Source of the DNA: an uncultured Lachnospiraceae bacterium
Lineage (GTDB): Bacteria > Bacillota > Clostridia > Lachnospirales > Lachnospiraceae
DNA: 64,000 bases
Direction of reading: 5' to 3'
Assembly: GCA_946546945.1 (NCBI GenBank)
Contig: CAMNOU010000002.1
Coordinates: 124,001 to 188,000, forward strand
Shown here: piece after piece, positions 1 through 9,271 of the stretch
How the letters are laid out: every line of letters starts with the position of its first letter
How positions within the stretch are numbered: position 1 is the first letter of the stretch
The notes under the pieces: model-generated
What the model was told of the DNA's origin: nothing
Database searches by the model: none
Seen by the model: the letters and a program-made list of their open reading frames with translations, nothing else
Made by a program: the position numbers and the translations under genes

Positions 1-347
1 CAGATCATTCCCAAGCGGAGGAAGCAGCAGATCCGGATGCCGCAGAAGCAGCCGGAGAGCCGGAACAGATCCCGGATACGCAGGGACAAATAGCCGGAGA
101 ACCGGAAGTGAACACGGACATGCAAAAAGAGGAAACGGAGGCGCCGGAACAGGAGACTGCAGCGGAGGACATCCCGTCAGAGGAGCCGGATATCCGGGTA
201 TCTGAACTTCCGGATGAAGAAAGCATCCGCCAGGCGGTTCTTGCGGATGAACGCGCGCAGGAAGCGGAAGAAATGGAGGCAAGAGGGCGCGAAACACAGG
301 GACGGGGACATATTCTGAAGAATCTGATTTTCGGTAAAGATGAATAG
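1..347 (+). CDS. C-terminal part of an acidic protein (partial, start outside window)
   Basis: An open frame runs from the first bases of the window to a TAG stop. It encodes about 114 residues very rich in Glu, Ala, Pro and Asp, with a short basic and hydrophobic tail ending ILKNLIFGKDE. The low-complexity acidic segment looks disordered, and no catalytic motif is visible. A Met codon at 108 exists, but the same frame is open to the left edge, so this is most likely the tail of a longer protein. It ends 23 bases before the response regulator gene and may be in the same operon. The product is not recognised. The composition resembles the Glu/Pro repeats of the protein at 6353-9247, but that is only a compositional likeness. 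Confidence 0.6.
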   Translation, partial: DHSQAEEAADPDAAEAAGEPEQIPDTQGQIAGEPEVNTDMQKEETEAPEQETAAEDIPSEEPDIRVSELPDEESIRQAVLADERAQEAEEMEARGRETQGRGHILKNLIFGKDE

Positions 348-370
348 AGCAGGAAAGGGAAAGGAGCTTT

Positions 371-1060
371 ATGCAAAGGATACTGGTATGCGATGATGAC
401 AGGGATATCGTTGATTCCATCGAGATTTATCTGCAGCAGGAGGGGTATGAAGTGTGCAAGGCCTATGATGGGCTGCAGGCACTGGAGATCCTGCAGAAAG
501 AAGATATCTGCCTGATCATCATGGATGTCATGATGCCGCGGCTGGACGGGATCCGCACGATTTTAAAAGTGCGGGAGCAGAGTAATCTGCCGATTATCGT
601 TCTTTCCGCAAAAAATGCGGATGCGGACAAGATCCTCGGACTGAATGTGGGAGCGGATGACTATGTCTCAAAACCGTTCAATCCGCTGGAACTGGTGGCC
701 AGGGTCAATTCCCAGCTCCGCCGTTATACGCAGTTCGGGAATGCGGCAGAAGCGGATCATGTCTATTCGACCGGGGGGTTATTTATCAATGACGATCTGA
801 AAGAAGTGACCGTGGACGGCAAAAATGTGCGGCTGACCCCGATTGAATATAATATTCTTCTTTTGCTGGTCAAAAATCAGGGAAAGGTTTTCTCAATCAG
901 TCAGATTTATGAGCGGATCTGGAATGAGGAGGCAATCGGAGCGGACAATACCGTTGCCGTTCATATCCGCCATATACGCGAAAAGATCGAGATCAACCCG
1001 AAGGAACCGAGATATCTGAAAGTTGTCTGGGGAGTAGGATATAAGGTGGAAAAACTGTAG
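371..1060 (+). CDS. OmpR/VanR-type response regulator
   Basis: DNA-binding response regulator of 229 residues. The receiver domain (about 1-120) has the acidic pocket DDD at 8-10, phospho-acceptor Asp52 in MDVMMP, a Ser/Ala switch region (LSAK) and the Lys of KPFNPLEL. A winged-helix OmpR/PhoB-type output domain follows (about 130-229), ending in RYLKVVWGVGYK. A strong ribosome binding site (AAAGGAG) precedes the ATG. The sensor kinase gene starts 20 bases downstream, so the pair is surely a two-component system. It is closely similar to the regulator at 35340, with an almost identical DNA-recognition part. The signal and regulon are unknown. Confidence 0.93.
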   Translation: MQRILVCDDDRDIVDSIEIYLQQEGYEVCKAYDGLQALEILQKEDICLIIMDVMMPRLDGIRTILKVREQSNLPIIVLSAKNADADKILGLNVGADDYVSKPFNPLELVARVNSQLRRYTQFGNAAEADHVYSTGGLFINDDLKEVTVDGKNVRLTPIEYNILLLLVKNQGKVFSISQIYERIWNEEAIGADNTVAVHIRHIREKIEINPKEPRYLKVVWGVGYKVEKL

Positions 1061-1080
1061 AAAATGGAGATGTTTCAGAG

Positions 1081-2481
1081 ATGGACGATACAAGACGCAG
1101 ATATTCCGCATTCGCAAAACTTTTTATCTTCGGACTTCAGATGTTTGCCGGTATTCTGATGTCTCTGTGCAGTGTGGTTCTGATTGCCTATATTGATCAG
1201 AAGCTGTTTCAGGAAGCACAGGAGGAGGCTCTGCTGCACATGGCGTCCCGCAGTCTGTGGATGCTGGCGGCGGGCGGAGTGCTCTGGCTTTTCTGCCTGT
1301 GTTATCTGACGGTCGCTGCGGGGAAACGCTGCGAGGACACAGAGACACATTTGAACCGATTTGACCGGATCCGGACAGAGGTGCCTGTTGCGCTGATGTT
1401 CGGGTCATTGTCTGCCATCCTGTTTCTGGTCGTCAAAGCCTGGCATCAGGATTATCAGCTGATGGGGCGCATGATCGTGGCAGGAACGTTTTCTCTGCTC
1501 GCGGAACTGTGCTTTATGGGCCTGTATCTGAGCCTGGTCCGGCGCGTCAAGGCAGACACCTTTGTTTCCAACAGCTTTCTGTATGTGCTTCTGCACAATT
1601 TGAGAAACCAGCTGAAATATCCGTTTTTTCAAACGGGATATGCCCGGAAGAAGAGGCTGCTGGAAGGCATTGAACGAATCACGAGCGGCGATCTGGATTA
1701 TAAGCTGGATGTGCTGGAGTTTCAGGGGGCGGACCGTCAGCTTGCGGAAGGGATCAATCACATGGGAGAGAATCTCTCCGTTCTGATCAGCGGGCGGGTA
1801 AAGGACGAACGGGCAAAGGCAAATATGATCACCAATATTTCCCATGATCTGAAGACGCCGCTGACCTCCATTATCAATTATATCGGACTGATACGGAGGG
1901 AGGACATCGAAAACCGGAAGGTCAATGGATATGTGGATGTCCTGGAACAGAAGGCGCTCCGTTTAAAACAGCTGATGGAGGATCTGACCGATGTGTCCCG
2001 CATCTCATCCGGCAATATCACGCTTCAGATGGAGGAGATTGACCTGGTCGAGCTGATCCGGCAGACCGGCGGAGAGTTTAACGGGAGACTGGAGGAAAAA
2101 GGTCTGAATGTGATTACAAAATTTCCGCATGATCCGGTCATGATCCGTGCGGACGGACGGCAGCTCTGGCGCGTGATCGGAAATCTCTACAGCAACGTGA
2201 CAAAATATGCCATGCCGAATACCCGGGTGTATGCGGAAGTATCGGAAGAGGAAGGGGGAGCCTCTTTCTCAATCAAGAATATTGTGGAAAACCCGATCCA
2301 GACAGATGTCAGTATGCTCACAGACCGGTTTGTGCGCGGAGATGAATCGCGGAGCACCGAGGGAAGCGGACTTGGCCTGTCTATTTCAAAGATGCTTACA
2401 GAACTGATGGGGGGGACTTTTTCTCTGAAGGCGGACGAGGATCTTTTTAAAGTGACGGTAACTTTACAAAAGCCTGTTTAA
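1081..2481 (+). CDS. Membrane sensor histidine kinase
   Basis: 466-residue partner of the preceding response regulator. The N-terminal half has about four membrane segments (roughly 15-40, 55-80, 100-120, 130-155) with little extracellular sequence, so it may sense within the membrane. A HAMP-like segment containing SGDLDYKL follows. The HisKA motif NISHDLKTPLTS holds the phospho-accepting His255. The ATPase domain has an N-box (NLYSNVTKYA) and a G-box (EGSGLGLSISK). The kinase core is close to that of the protein at 36061, but the sensor halves differ. The stimulus cannot be deduced. Confidence 0.92.
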   Translation: MDDTRRRYSAFAKLFIFGLQMFAGILMSLCSVVLIAYIDQKLFQEAQEEALLHMASRSLWMLAAGGVLWLFCLCYLTVAAGKRCEDTETHLNRFDRIRTEVPVALMFGSLSAILFLVVKAWHQDYQLMGRMIVAGTFSLLAELCFMGLYLSLVRRVKADTFVSNSFLYVLLHNLRNQLKYPFFQTGYARKKRLLEGIERITSGDLDYKLDVLEFQGADRQLAEGINHMGENLSVLISGRVKDERAKANMITNISHDLKTPLTSIINYIGLIRREDIENRKVNGYVDVLEQKALRLKQLMEDLTDVSRISSGNITLQMEEIDLVELIRQTGGEFNGRLEEKGLNVITKFPHDPVMIRADGRQLWRVIGNLYSNVTKYAMPNTRVYAEVSEEEGGASFSIKNIVENPIQTDVSMLTDRFVRGDESRSTEGSGLGLSISKMLTELMGGTFSLKADEDLFKVTVTLQKPV

Positions 2482-2491
2482 TGCTTATAAT
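2463..2491 (+). promoter_or_regulatory. Promoter of the aconitase-family gene
   Basis: TTTACA at 2463-2468 and TATAAT at 2486-2491 are separated by 17 bases, overlapping the end of the kinase gene. This gives the hydratase gene its own start of transcription. Confidence 0.75.
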
Positions 2492-2525
2492 GTTATAATT
2501 ATACAGATTCTAAAGGAGACGAACC

Positions 2526-4808
2526 ATGAAATTACATGAAAACGGTGTGTACCTTCTGAATGGTACAGAGGTGATTGAAGACAATCCGTCCGCGGCGGCA
2601 TGTCTTGCTTCCAAAGGAGCATCTGCCGATCAGGCAGCGGCCAGAAAGGGTACGATGGCTTACCGTATTCTGGAAGAACATAATACTTCCGGCAATATGG
2701 AGAAGCTGGAGATCCGGTTTGACAAACTGACTTCTCACGATATTACCTTTGTCGGCATTATCCAGACAGCCAGGGCATCCGGCCTGGAGAAGTTTCCGAT
2801 CCCCTATGTACTGACGAACTGCCACAACAGTCTGTGCGCGGTCGGAGGTACGATCAATGAGGATGATCACATGTTCGGACTCAGCGCGGCAAAGAAATAC
2901 GGCGGCGTTTACGTTCCCCCTCATCAGGCGGTCATTCATCAGTATGCCCGCGAGATGCTTGCGGGAGGCGGAAAGATGATCCTCGGATCCGATTCGCATA
3001 CCAGATATGGCGCGCTCGGAACGATGGCCATGGGAGAGGGCGGCCCGGAGCTGGTCAAACAGCTGCTCTGCCAGACCTATGACATCAATATGCCTGAGGT
3101 GATTGCTGTCCATATGACGGGAGCGCCGGTGAAAGGTGTCGGACCGCAGGATGTGGCCCTTGCGATTATCGGAGCGGTATTCAAAAACGGCTATGTCAAC
3201 AATAAGGTCATGGAGTTTGTGGGACCGGGCGTAGCGTCTTTAAGTGCCGATTTCAGAATCGGTGTCGATGTCATGACGACAGAGACCACCTGTCTTTCTT
3301 CCATTTGGGTGACCGATGAAAAGATCAGAGAGTTTTATGAAATCCACGGCAGAGCCGGTGATTACAAAGAACTGAAACCGGAGCCGGTGGCTTATTATGA
3401 CGGATGCATCGAACTGGATCTGAGTGAGATCCGGCCGATGATCGCGATGCCGTTCCATCCGAGCAACACATATACCATTGCCGAGGTGAAAGAGAATCTT
3501 ACGGATATTCTGGCTGATGTGGAAAAGAATGCCCTCGTCAGTCTGGGCGGCGCAGTGGATTATAAGCTGAAGGACAAAGTGCGGAACGGAAAGCTGTATG
3601 TGGACCAGGGAATCATTGCCGGATGCGCGGGCGGCGGATTTGAAAATATCTGCGCTGCGGCAGACATCCTGGAGGGCAGGAGCATCGGCCCCGATGAGTT
3701 TACGCTGAGTGTATATCCGGCATCCATGCCGATCTGGATGGAACTGGTCAGAAACGGTGTGGCAGCTAAGATCATGGAGACAGGAGCTGTGATGAAGACA
3801 GCATTCTGCGGGCCGTGCTTCGGAGCCGGAGACACGCCGGGCAACAACGGATTCTCCATCCGTCACAGCACCAGAAATTTCCCGAACCGCGAAGGTTCCA
3901 AGCTGCAGAACGGACAGATCGCTTCCGTTGCCCTGATGGATGCGCGCTCGATCGCGGCGACCGCGGCAAATAAGGGTTATCTGACCGCAGCCGATGAGAT
4001 CGATGTGGAATATACCGGCCCGAAATATTTCTTTGACAAGAAGATTTATGAGAACCGTGTGTTTGACAGCAAGGGAATCCCGGATCCGGATACGGAGATC
4101 AAGCTCGGGCCGAATATCAAGGACTGGCCGGTCATGAGCGCGCTCCCGGAACATATGATCCTGAAGGTTGTGTCTGAGATCCATGATCCGGTCACCACAA
4201 CAGATGAGCTGATTCCTTCCGGCGAGACCTCTTCCTATCGTTCCAATCCGCTAAAACTGGCAGAGTTTGCTCTTTCACGAAAAGACCCGGCCTATGTGGG
4301 ACGCGCAAAGGAAGTCCAGAAAGCGCAGAAGGCGATCGAAGCAGGCACATCCCCGGCGGACGCCCTTCCGGAACTGAAACCGGTACTTGAGGCAATCCGC
4401 GGACAGTTTTCTGATGTCACAGAGGGAACCTATGGCGTCGGCAGCACGATCTTTGCTGTCAAACCGGGAGACGGATCGGCCCGCGAACAGGCTGCATCCT
4501 GTCAGAAAGTACTGGGCGGATGGGCCAATATTGCCAATGAGTACGCGACCAAGCGCTACCGCTCGAACCTGATCAACTGGGGTATGCTTCCGTTTCTGAT
4601 CCCGGAAGGCGATCTGCCTTTCGCCAACGGAGATTACCTGTTTGTGCCCGGTATCCGCAGCGCGGTTGAAAAAAAGGAGACCAGGATTCCTGCTTATGTA
4701 ATCAGGAACGGGGCTCTGGAAGGCTTCAATCTTACCATCGGAGAGCTGACGGATGATGAGAGAGAAATCATCCTGAAAGGCTGCCTGATCAATTATAACA
4801 GAAGATAA
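2526..4808 (+). CDS. Aconitase-family hydratase (YbhJ-like)
   Basis: 760-residue protein of the aconitase superfamily, which binds a [4Fe-4S] cluster and interconverts hydroxy-acids by dehydration and rehydration. The cluster-ligand motif [13 protein letters not shown] is present near residue 430, with a further Cys in the [11 protein letters not shown] segment. The substrate-loop motif [20 protein letters not shown] is intact, and the swivelling C-terminal domain is included. The sequence style fits the group containing E. coli YbhJ rather than classical AcnA or AcnB, so citrate/isocitrate isomerisation is likely but not certain. The ATG follows an AAAGGAG site by 8 bases. No other TCA-cycle gene is adjacent. 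The gene has its own promoter and terminator. Confidence 0.85.
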   Translation: MKLHENGVYLLNGTEVIEDNPSAAACLASKGASADQAAARKGTMAYRILEEHNTSGNMEKLEIRFDKLTSHDITFVGIIQTARASGLEKFPIPYVLTNCHNSLCAVGGTINEDDHMFGLSAAKKYGGVYVPPHQAVIHQYAREMLAGGGKMILGSDSHTRYGALGTMAMGEGGPELVKQLLCQTYDINMPEVIAVHMTGAPVKGVGPQDVALAIIGAVFKNGYVNNKVMEFVGPGVASLSADFRIGVDVMTTETTCLSSIWVTDEKIREFYEIHGRAGDYKELKPEPVAYYDGCIELDLSEIRPMIAMPFHPSNTYTIAEVKENLTDILADVEKNALVSLGGAVDYKLKDKVRNGKLYVDQGIIAGCAGGGFENICAAADILEGRSIGPDEFTLSVYPASMPIWMELVRNGVAAKIMETGAVMKTAFCGPCFGAGDTPGNNGFSIRHSTRNFPNREGSKLQNGQIASVALMDARSIAATAANKGYLTAADEIDVEYTGPKYFFDKKIYENRVFDSKGIPDPDTEIKLGPNIKDWPVMSALPEHMILKVVSEIHDPVTTTDELIPSGETSSYRSNPLKLAEFALSRKDPAYVGRAKEVQKAQKAIEAGTSPADALPELKPVLEAIRGQFSDVTEGTYGVGSTIFAVKPGDGSAREQAASCQKVLGGWANIANEYATKRYRSNLINWGMLPFLIPEGDLPFANGDYLFVPGIRSAVEKKETRIPAYVIRNGALEGFNLTIGELTDDEREIILKGCLINYNRR

Positions 4809-4815
4809 AGAGATG

Positions 4816-4851
4816 AAAAAAATCTGCATCAGAATGGGTGCGGATTTTTTT
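4816..4851 (+). terminator. Rho-independent terminator after the hydratase
   Basis: AAAAAATCTGCA pairs with TGCGGATTTTTT (one U-G pair) around a ten-base loop and ends in a T run, eight bases after the stop codon. Confidence 0.85.
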
Positions 4852-4954
4852 ATTGATTTTGCAAATGCCATCTGTTATATCCGAAAAAATTATGTTATAC
4901 TATGAACTGAATCACTATGCCTGTTGGAAAGACATGAGGGTAAACAGAACATAT

Positions 4955-6334
4955 ATGACAAAACAGGAGAACAATCAGCCGGGCGAGAGCCCGTCAGAAA
5001 AAAAGAAAGAGTACAAAGGTCCCTGGGACATCCGGCCGTATCTGGCGATTGGCCTGACGGCAGTCCTGGTCGTTTTGGTATGCCTTGCGATATTCTTTTT
5101 TATTTTCCGCTTTCAGGGATTTACGGAAGGCGTTTCGAAAATAATCAGCAGTTTGCGGGGAATTCTTTTCGGGCTGCTTTTGGCATATCTGCTGAATCCG
5201 GTCATGACATTTTTTGAAAAGAGATTCCGGAAAAAATATGCGGCGAAGCATGTACTGACACAAAAAAAGGAGCGGACGATCCGGGTCCTTTCCGTGGTCT
5301 GCGCGATGGCGATCTTTCTGGCCATCATCGCTGTGCTTCTGATCCTGATCGTGCCGAATCTGGTCAACAGCATCCAGGAACTGGTCTTATCCATGGGGGA
5401 TAAGGTCGATGCCCTGATGTCCTGGCTGGAGCGCCTGTCGGAAAAGGGCGGTATTCTGGACAATGTCCGGGAAGGCAGACTGGAGACCTTTGTGCAGGAT
5501 GCTTTTAAATATCTGCAGGACTGGCTGGAGCAGAAGCTGCTTTCGGGAGAGGTGGATATCTTCTCGAGAGTGACGGCCGGCGTTTATACGGCCGTGCAGT
5601 TCATTTTTAATGCAATTGTCGGAATCATTGTCGCTGTCTACGTCATGATGACGAAGGAAAAGTTCGTGGGACAGGCCAAGAAGCTGGTCTATGCGATATT
5701 CAGACCACGTCTGGGAAATTTCGTGATGGAAATCATCCACAGAGCGGATGATGTTTTCGGCGGATTCTTTATCGGAAAGATTATCGATTCACTGATCATC
5801 GGATTTATCTGTTTTGTGGTTATGTATATCATACGGCTGCCTTATCCGGTTCTGATCAGTGTGATCGTCGGCGTGACCAATATTATTCCGTTCTTCGGGC
5901 CTTATATCGGCGCGATCCCCAGTCTGGTCCTGATCCTTATGGTGAGTCCGGTGCAGGCGCTGTATTTTCTGATTTTTATTATCATTCTTCAGCAGGTGGA
6001 CGGCAATATTATCGGGCCGAAGATTCTGGGGAATACGACCGGACTATCTCCGTTCTGGGTCATCTTTGCCTGCCTGTTATTCGGAGGCCTGTTCGGAGTG
6101 GGAGGAATGATTTTCGGTGTGCCGGTCTTTGCCGTGATCTACTATGTGATCAAACGGATAGCGGAGCATTTCCTGCGAAGGAAAAAGCTTCCTGAGGATA
6201 CGGCAGAGTATGTACATCTTAACCGGGTCGATATACAGACGAACCGGATCGAGGAATGGGAAAAAGACCGCAAACCGCTGAATCAGATAGAAAGAAACAG
6301 CTTTTTCAAGAAAAAAGAGGATAATGAATCATAG
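4955..6334 (+). CDS. AI-2E family transporter (PerM/YdiK-like permease)
   Basis: Polytopic membrane protein of the AI-2E transporter (PerM/UPF0118) family, members of which export small molecules or exchange ions. About eight membrane segments are visible, including the early helix after GPWDIRPYLAIGL, a long central soluble segment, and the conserved C-terminal block PYPVLISVIVGVTNIIPFFG plus QQVDGNIIGPKILG. I start at the Met of MTKQENNQPG (459 residues), where family-like sequence begins. The frame is open to 4838, but that part overlaps the preceding terminator and a TATACT promoter-like site at 4896. A Met at 4934 is a possible alternative start. No ribosome binding site is strong for either. 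The true substrate is unknown. Confidence 0.85.
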   Translation: MTKQENNQPGESPSEKKKEYKGPWDIRPYLAIGLTAVLVVLVCLAIFFFIFRFQGFTEGVSKIISSLRGILFGLLLAYLLNPVMTFFEKRFRKKYAAKHVLTQKKERTIRVLSVVCAMAIFLAIIAVLLILIVPNLVNSIQELVLSMGDKVDALMSWLERLSEKGGILDNVREGRLETFVQDAFKYLQDWLEQKLLSGEVDIFSRVTAGVYTAVQFIFNAIVGIIVAVYVMMTKEKFVGQAKKLVYAIFRPRLGNFVMEIIHRADDVFGGFFIGKIIDSLIIGFICFVVMYIIRLPYPVLISVIVGVTNIIPFFGPYIGAIPSLVLILMVSPVQALYFLIFIIILQQVDGNIIGPKILGNTTGLSPFWVIFACLLFGGLFGVGGMIFGVPVFAVIYYVIKRIAEHFLRRKKLPEDTAEYVHLNRVDIQTNRIEEWEKDRKPLNQIERNSFFKKKEDNES

Positions 6335-6352
6335 TACTTATGAGGTGATAGA

Positions 6353-9247
6353 GTGGATAAATATGAATACAAGCTTAAACTGGATCAGATAAAAAGTCTT
6401 GTTGCTGCTGAGGATTACGAGACTGCGGCAGCCATTGCCGATTCCATAAACTGGGAACGTGTGCGCAATGCCAACACGCTGATGATGGTGGCAAGAATCT
6501 ATGAGGAGACGAATCAGTTCGATGCCTGCAGAGATGTATTGCTTCATGCATATGATCATTCATCCCTCGGAAGGAATATTGTCAGCCAGCTTGCGGATGT
6601 GGCCATCAAGGCAAAACGTGTGGAAGAGGCAGAAGAATATTACAATGAGTTCCTGGAGATCGCGCCCAGGGACAATAAGCGGTATGTTATGGCGTATAAG
6701 ATCAGCTGTCTGAAGAATGCGCCGCTCACAGACCGAATCGCGATTCTTGAGGAGCTGAAGGAAAAAGAGTATTCAGAAATCTGGGCTTATGAACTGGCGG
6801 CCCTTTACAGCGAAGCGGGCATGCGGGACAAGTGTGTGGAGACCTGCGATGAACTGATCCTCTGGTTTGGGGAGGGCAGTTATGTCGAGCGCGCACTGGA
6901 TCTGAAACGCAAATATCAGCCCCTGACTGCCGCACAGGAGGAAAAGTACCACAGACTCCGCGCTGCGCGGGGAATCGTAGATGTGGACGTTCCCAAAAAG
7001 GTGGAGGCATCGATTTCGGAGGAGACAGGGCTTCCGGCTATTAATGTGACGTCTGTATCTCCCAGCCGGTTCAATACCATGAATCTGCAGGAGGAACTGG
7101 CCAAGAGCATGCAGCAGATCATGGAGGCGACAGAGCGCGAGACGGTCAACGACACCATGGACAGCATTAAGAAGATCGTGAATGATATTCCGTATCTGAG
7201 TGGTGACATGGAAGAGACCGGCCAGGAGGTCTTTGATCAGGAAAGGATCAATGAAGCCGTTGACGAGAAGCTGAAGGCTGACTTCGAAAAACGGATGGCT
7301 TCAGAATACGGAAAACGGCCCCGTCCGGCGGATAAAAGAGTGTCGGATCAGATTTCCGGCCAGATGAGTATCGAAGAAGTCCTTTCTGAGTGGGAAAAGA
7401 CGAAGCTTGCGGCGGAAGAAGCTATTGCTGCGGCGGAACAGAAAAAACTGGAGCTCGCCAAAGAACAGGCATTGCGGGAAGCCAATGAAATCATGGGGCG
7501 TCTGCAGAGCCTGCTTCCGGTCCTCTCGGCAGAACCCGGTGATGAGACGGACGAGGAGGCGCAGACGGTTGCTGCCGCGCTGCGTTCCAATGATCCGAAT
7601 ATAAAAGACCCGGATGAAAAAGAGCGGGACGAAATAGAAAAGCAGATTATTGTGCAGACAATTGCCAGGGAGACGGCTGCCGCTGAGGCAGCGGCGAAGA
7701 AAGCAGCCGAGAAAGCAGCAGAAAAGACTGCAGAAAAAGCCGGATCCGGGCGTGAACAAAAAGGTTTTGGAATCCTGGGGAAGGCGAAACATGCGGAAGC
7801 AGAAGATGCGAAGAAGCAGGATGACAGCATAAAAGAACCGGAGATCGATATTTCTGTAAAAGCAGCAGAGGAGCCGGAAATCGCTGTAACCGAAGAAGTG
7901 ACCGCAGAGGAGCCGGAAATCGCTGTGACCGAAGAAGCAGCTGCAGAGGAGCCGGAACCTGCCGTGACCGAAGAAGCAGCCGCAGAGGAGCCGGAACCCG
8001 CTGCGCCTGAAGAGGTGACCGCAGAGGAGCCGGAAATCACTGTGACCGAAGCAGCGGCCGCAGAGGAGCCGGAAATCACTGTGACGGAAGAAGTGGCTGC
8101 AGAGGAGCCGGAACCCGCCGTGGCGGAAGAAGTGACCGCAGAGGAGCCGGAACCCGCCGTGACCGAAGAAGCAGCCGCAGAAGAACCGGAGAAAGAGGAC
8201 AGCGCTTCGTCCGACCGTCTGTCGGAGACACAGCGCCTGGAAAATATTTTGGCATCTGCCGCGATCGATATCAATATGGAGGAACAGCCGGAAGAAAAGG
8301 TTCCGTCACAGGCAGCTGCGAAACCCGTACAGGCAGATGTTCCGGAAACAGAATGGAAGAGACAGGAGGAGACCGCACCGGTTCCGGAGACCGAACAGGC
8401 TTCGGAGTCTGCTCCGGAGGAGAAACAGGAAGCGGAGGCTTCGCCTCTGCAGGAAGAGATGCAGGAGAGTGAGGATACCGCATCCTATGGCGGCATCCTG
8501 AGCGAAGAAGACAGAAAGATGTTTTCCTATTTCCTGCCGGTGCCGGGTGTGGAAGAGCAGATCTGCCAGGTACTCAGAGATGCTGAGAATCATATCGGAC
8601 ATACCGTTACCTCCCTGACCGGCAATATCATTGTCCAGGGAGAGGAAGGAAGCGGAAAAACCGTATTGGCGACCAGCCTGATCCGTGCGATCCAGAAGAT
8701 TGTCGGAAAAGAGGACGCAAAGATCGGGAAAATCAGTGCAGAGGCTCTGAACCGAAAGGATTTTTCGGCTCTGGTTCCCAGACTGGAAGGCGGGTATCTG
8801 ATCATTGACAAGGCGGGCGAACTGACGAAACAGACCGTTCAGAAAATGTCCGCTGTGATGGAAAAGAATACGCAGGGACTGGTCATCATTCTTGAGGATG
8901 ACAGCGCCGGTATCCGGAAGGCGCTCGGACAGGATCCTCTGTTCGCGAAGAAGTTTACCGGCAGAGTGAAGATACCGGTATTTACGATTGATGAACTGGT
9001 AGAATTCGGAAAATCTTATGCACAGGAAATGGAGTGCGTCATGGAAGATATGGCTGTTCTGGCACTCTATAACCGCATCAATAATATCCGCAGACTGGAT
9101 CATCCGACCACGCTGGCGGAGGTCAAGGATATTGTAGATCAGGCAATCGAAAGCGCCGAAGGCGGCGGCATCAAAAAGCTTTTTGCAAAGAAGTACAATA
9201 CAAATGATTATCTGATCCTTCGCGAAAAGGATTTTGAAATGCAGTAA
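6353..9247 (+). CDS. TPR protein with acidic 13-residue repeats and a degenerate AAA-type ATPase domain
   Basis: 964 residues from a GTG start 4 bases after GAGGTGA. Residues about 1-210 look like tetratricopeptide helices. About 210-400 is charged and helical, and about 400-480 is an Ala/Glu/Lys-rich coiled coil. Residues 505-608 are eight tandem 13-residue repeats of the type AEEPEIAVTEEVT. Residues about 715-964 resemble the CbbX/SpoVK branch of AAA proteins: Walker A is GEEGSGKT with Lys769. The Walker B region reads YLIIDKAGEL, so Lys820 stands where the catalytic Glu is expected. No membrane segment or signal peptide is visible. It may be a nucleotide-binding scaffold rather than an active unfoldase. 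It lies 24 bases before glgB. Cellular role unknown. Confidence 0.75.
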   Translation: MDKYEYKLKLDQIKSLVAAEDYETAAAIADSINWERVRNANTLMMVARIYEETNQFDACRDVLLHAYDHSSLGRNIVSQLADVAIKAKRVEEAEEYYNEFLEIAPRDNKRYVMAYKISCLKNAPLTDRIAILEELKEKEYSEIWAYELAALYSEAGMRDKCVETCDELILWFGEGSYVERALDLKRKYQPLTAAQEEKYHRLRAARGIVDVDVPKKVEASISEETGLPAINVTSVSPSRFNTMNLQEELAKSMQQIMEATERETVNDTMDSIKKIVNDIPYLSGDMEETGQEVFDQERINEAVDEKLKADFEKRMASEYGKRPRPADKRVSDQISGQMSIEEVLSEWEKTKLAAEEAIAAAEQKKLELAKEQALREANEIMGRLQSLLPVLSAEPGDETDEEAQTVAAALRSNDPNIKDPDEKERDEIEKQIIVQTIARETAAAEAAAKKAAEKAAEKTAEKAGSGREQKGFGILGKAKHAEAEDAKKQDDSIKEPEIDISVKAAEEPEIAVTEEVTAEEPEIAVTEEAAAEEPEPAVTEEAAAEEPEPAAPEEVTAEEPEITVTEAAAAEEPEITVTEEVAAEEPEPAVAEEVTAEEPEPAVTEEAAAEEPEKEDSASSDRLSETQRLENILASAAIDINMEEQPEEKVPSQAAAKPVQADVPETEWKRQEETAPVPETEQASESAPEEKQEAEASPLQEEMQESEDTASYGGILSEEDRKMFSYFLPVPGVEEQICQVLRDAENHIGHTVTSLTGNIIVQGEEGSGKTVLATSLIRAIQKIVGKEDAKIGKISAEALNRKDFSALVPRLEGGYLIIDKAGELTKQTVQKMSAVMEKNTQGLVIILEDDSAGIRKALGQDPLFAKKFTGRVKIPVFTIDELVEFGKSYAQEMECVMEDMAVLALYNRINNIRRLDHPTTLAEVKDIVDQAIESAEGGGIKKLFAKKYNTNDYLILREKDFEMQ
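7865..8176 (+). repeat. Eight tandem 39-bp coding repeats
   Basis: In-frame 39-base units encode AEEPE(I/P)(A/T)V(T/A)E-type 13-mers, eight complete copies plus a partial ninth at 8177. The copies differ by mostly conservative changes. The repeat number could vary between strains by slippage or recombination. Confidence 0.9.
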
Positions 9248-9271
9248 AGAAAGAAAAGGAGAGGCAGTATT

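Noticed and set aside
7348-8274. Ser/Gly-rich repetitive minus-strand frame that looks like a surface protein
   Set aside because: It is the antisense reading of the Glu/Pro repeat region of the 964-residue protein.
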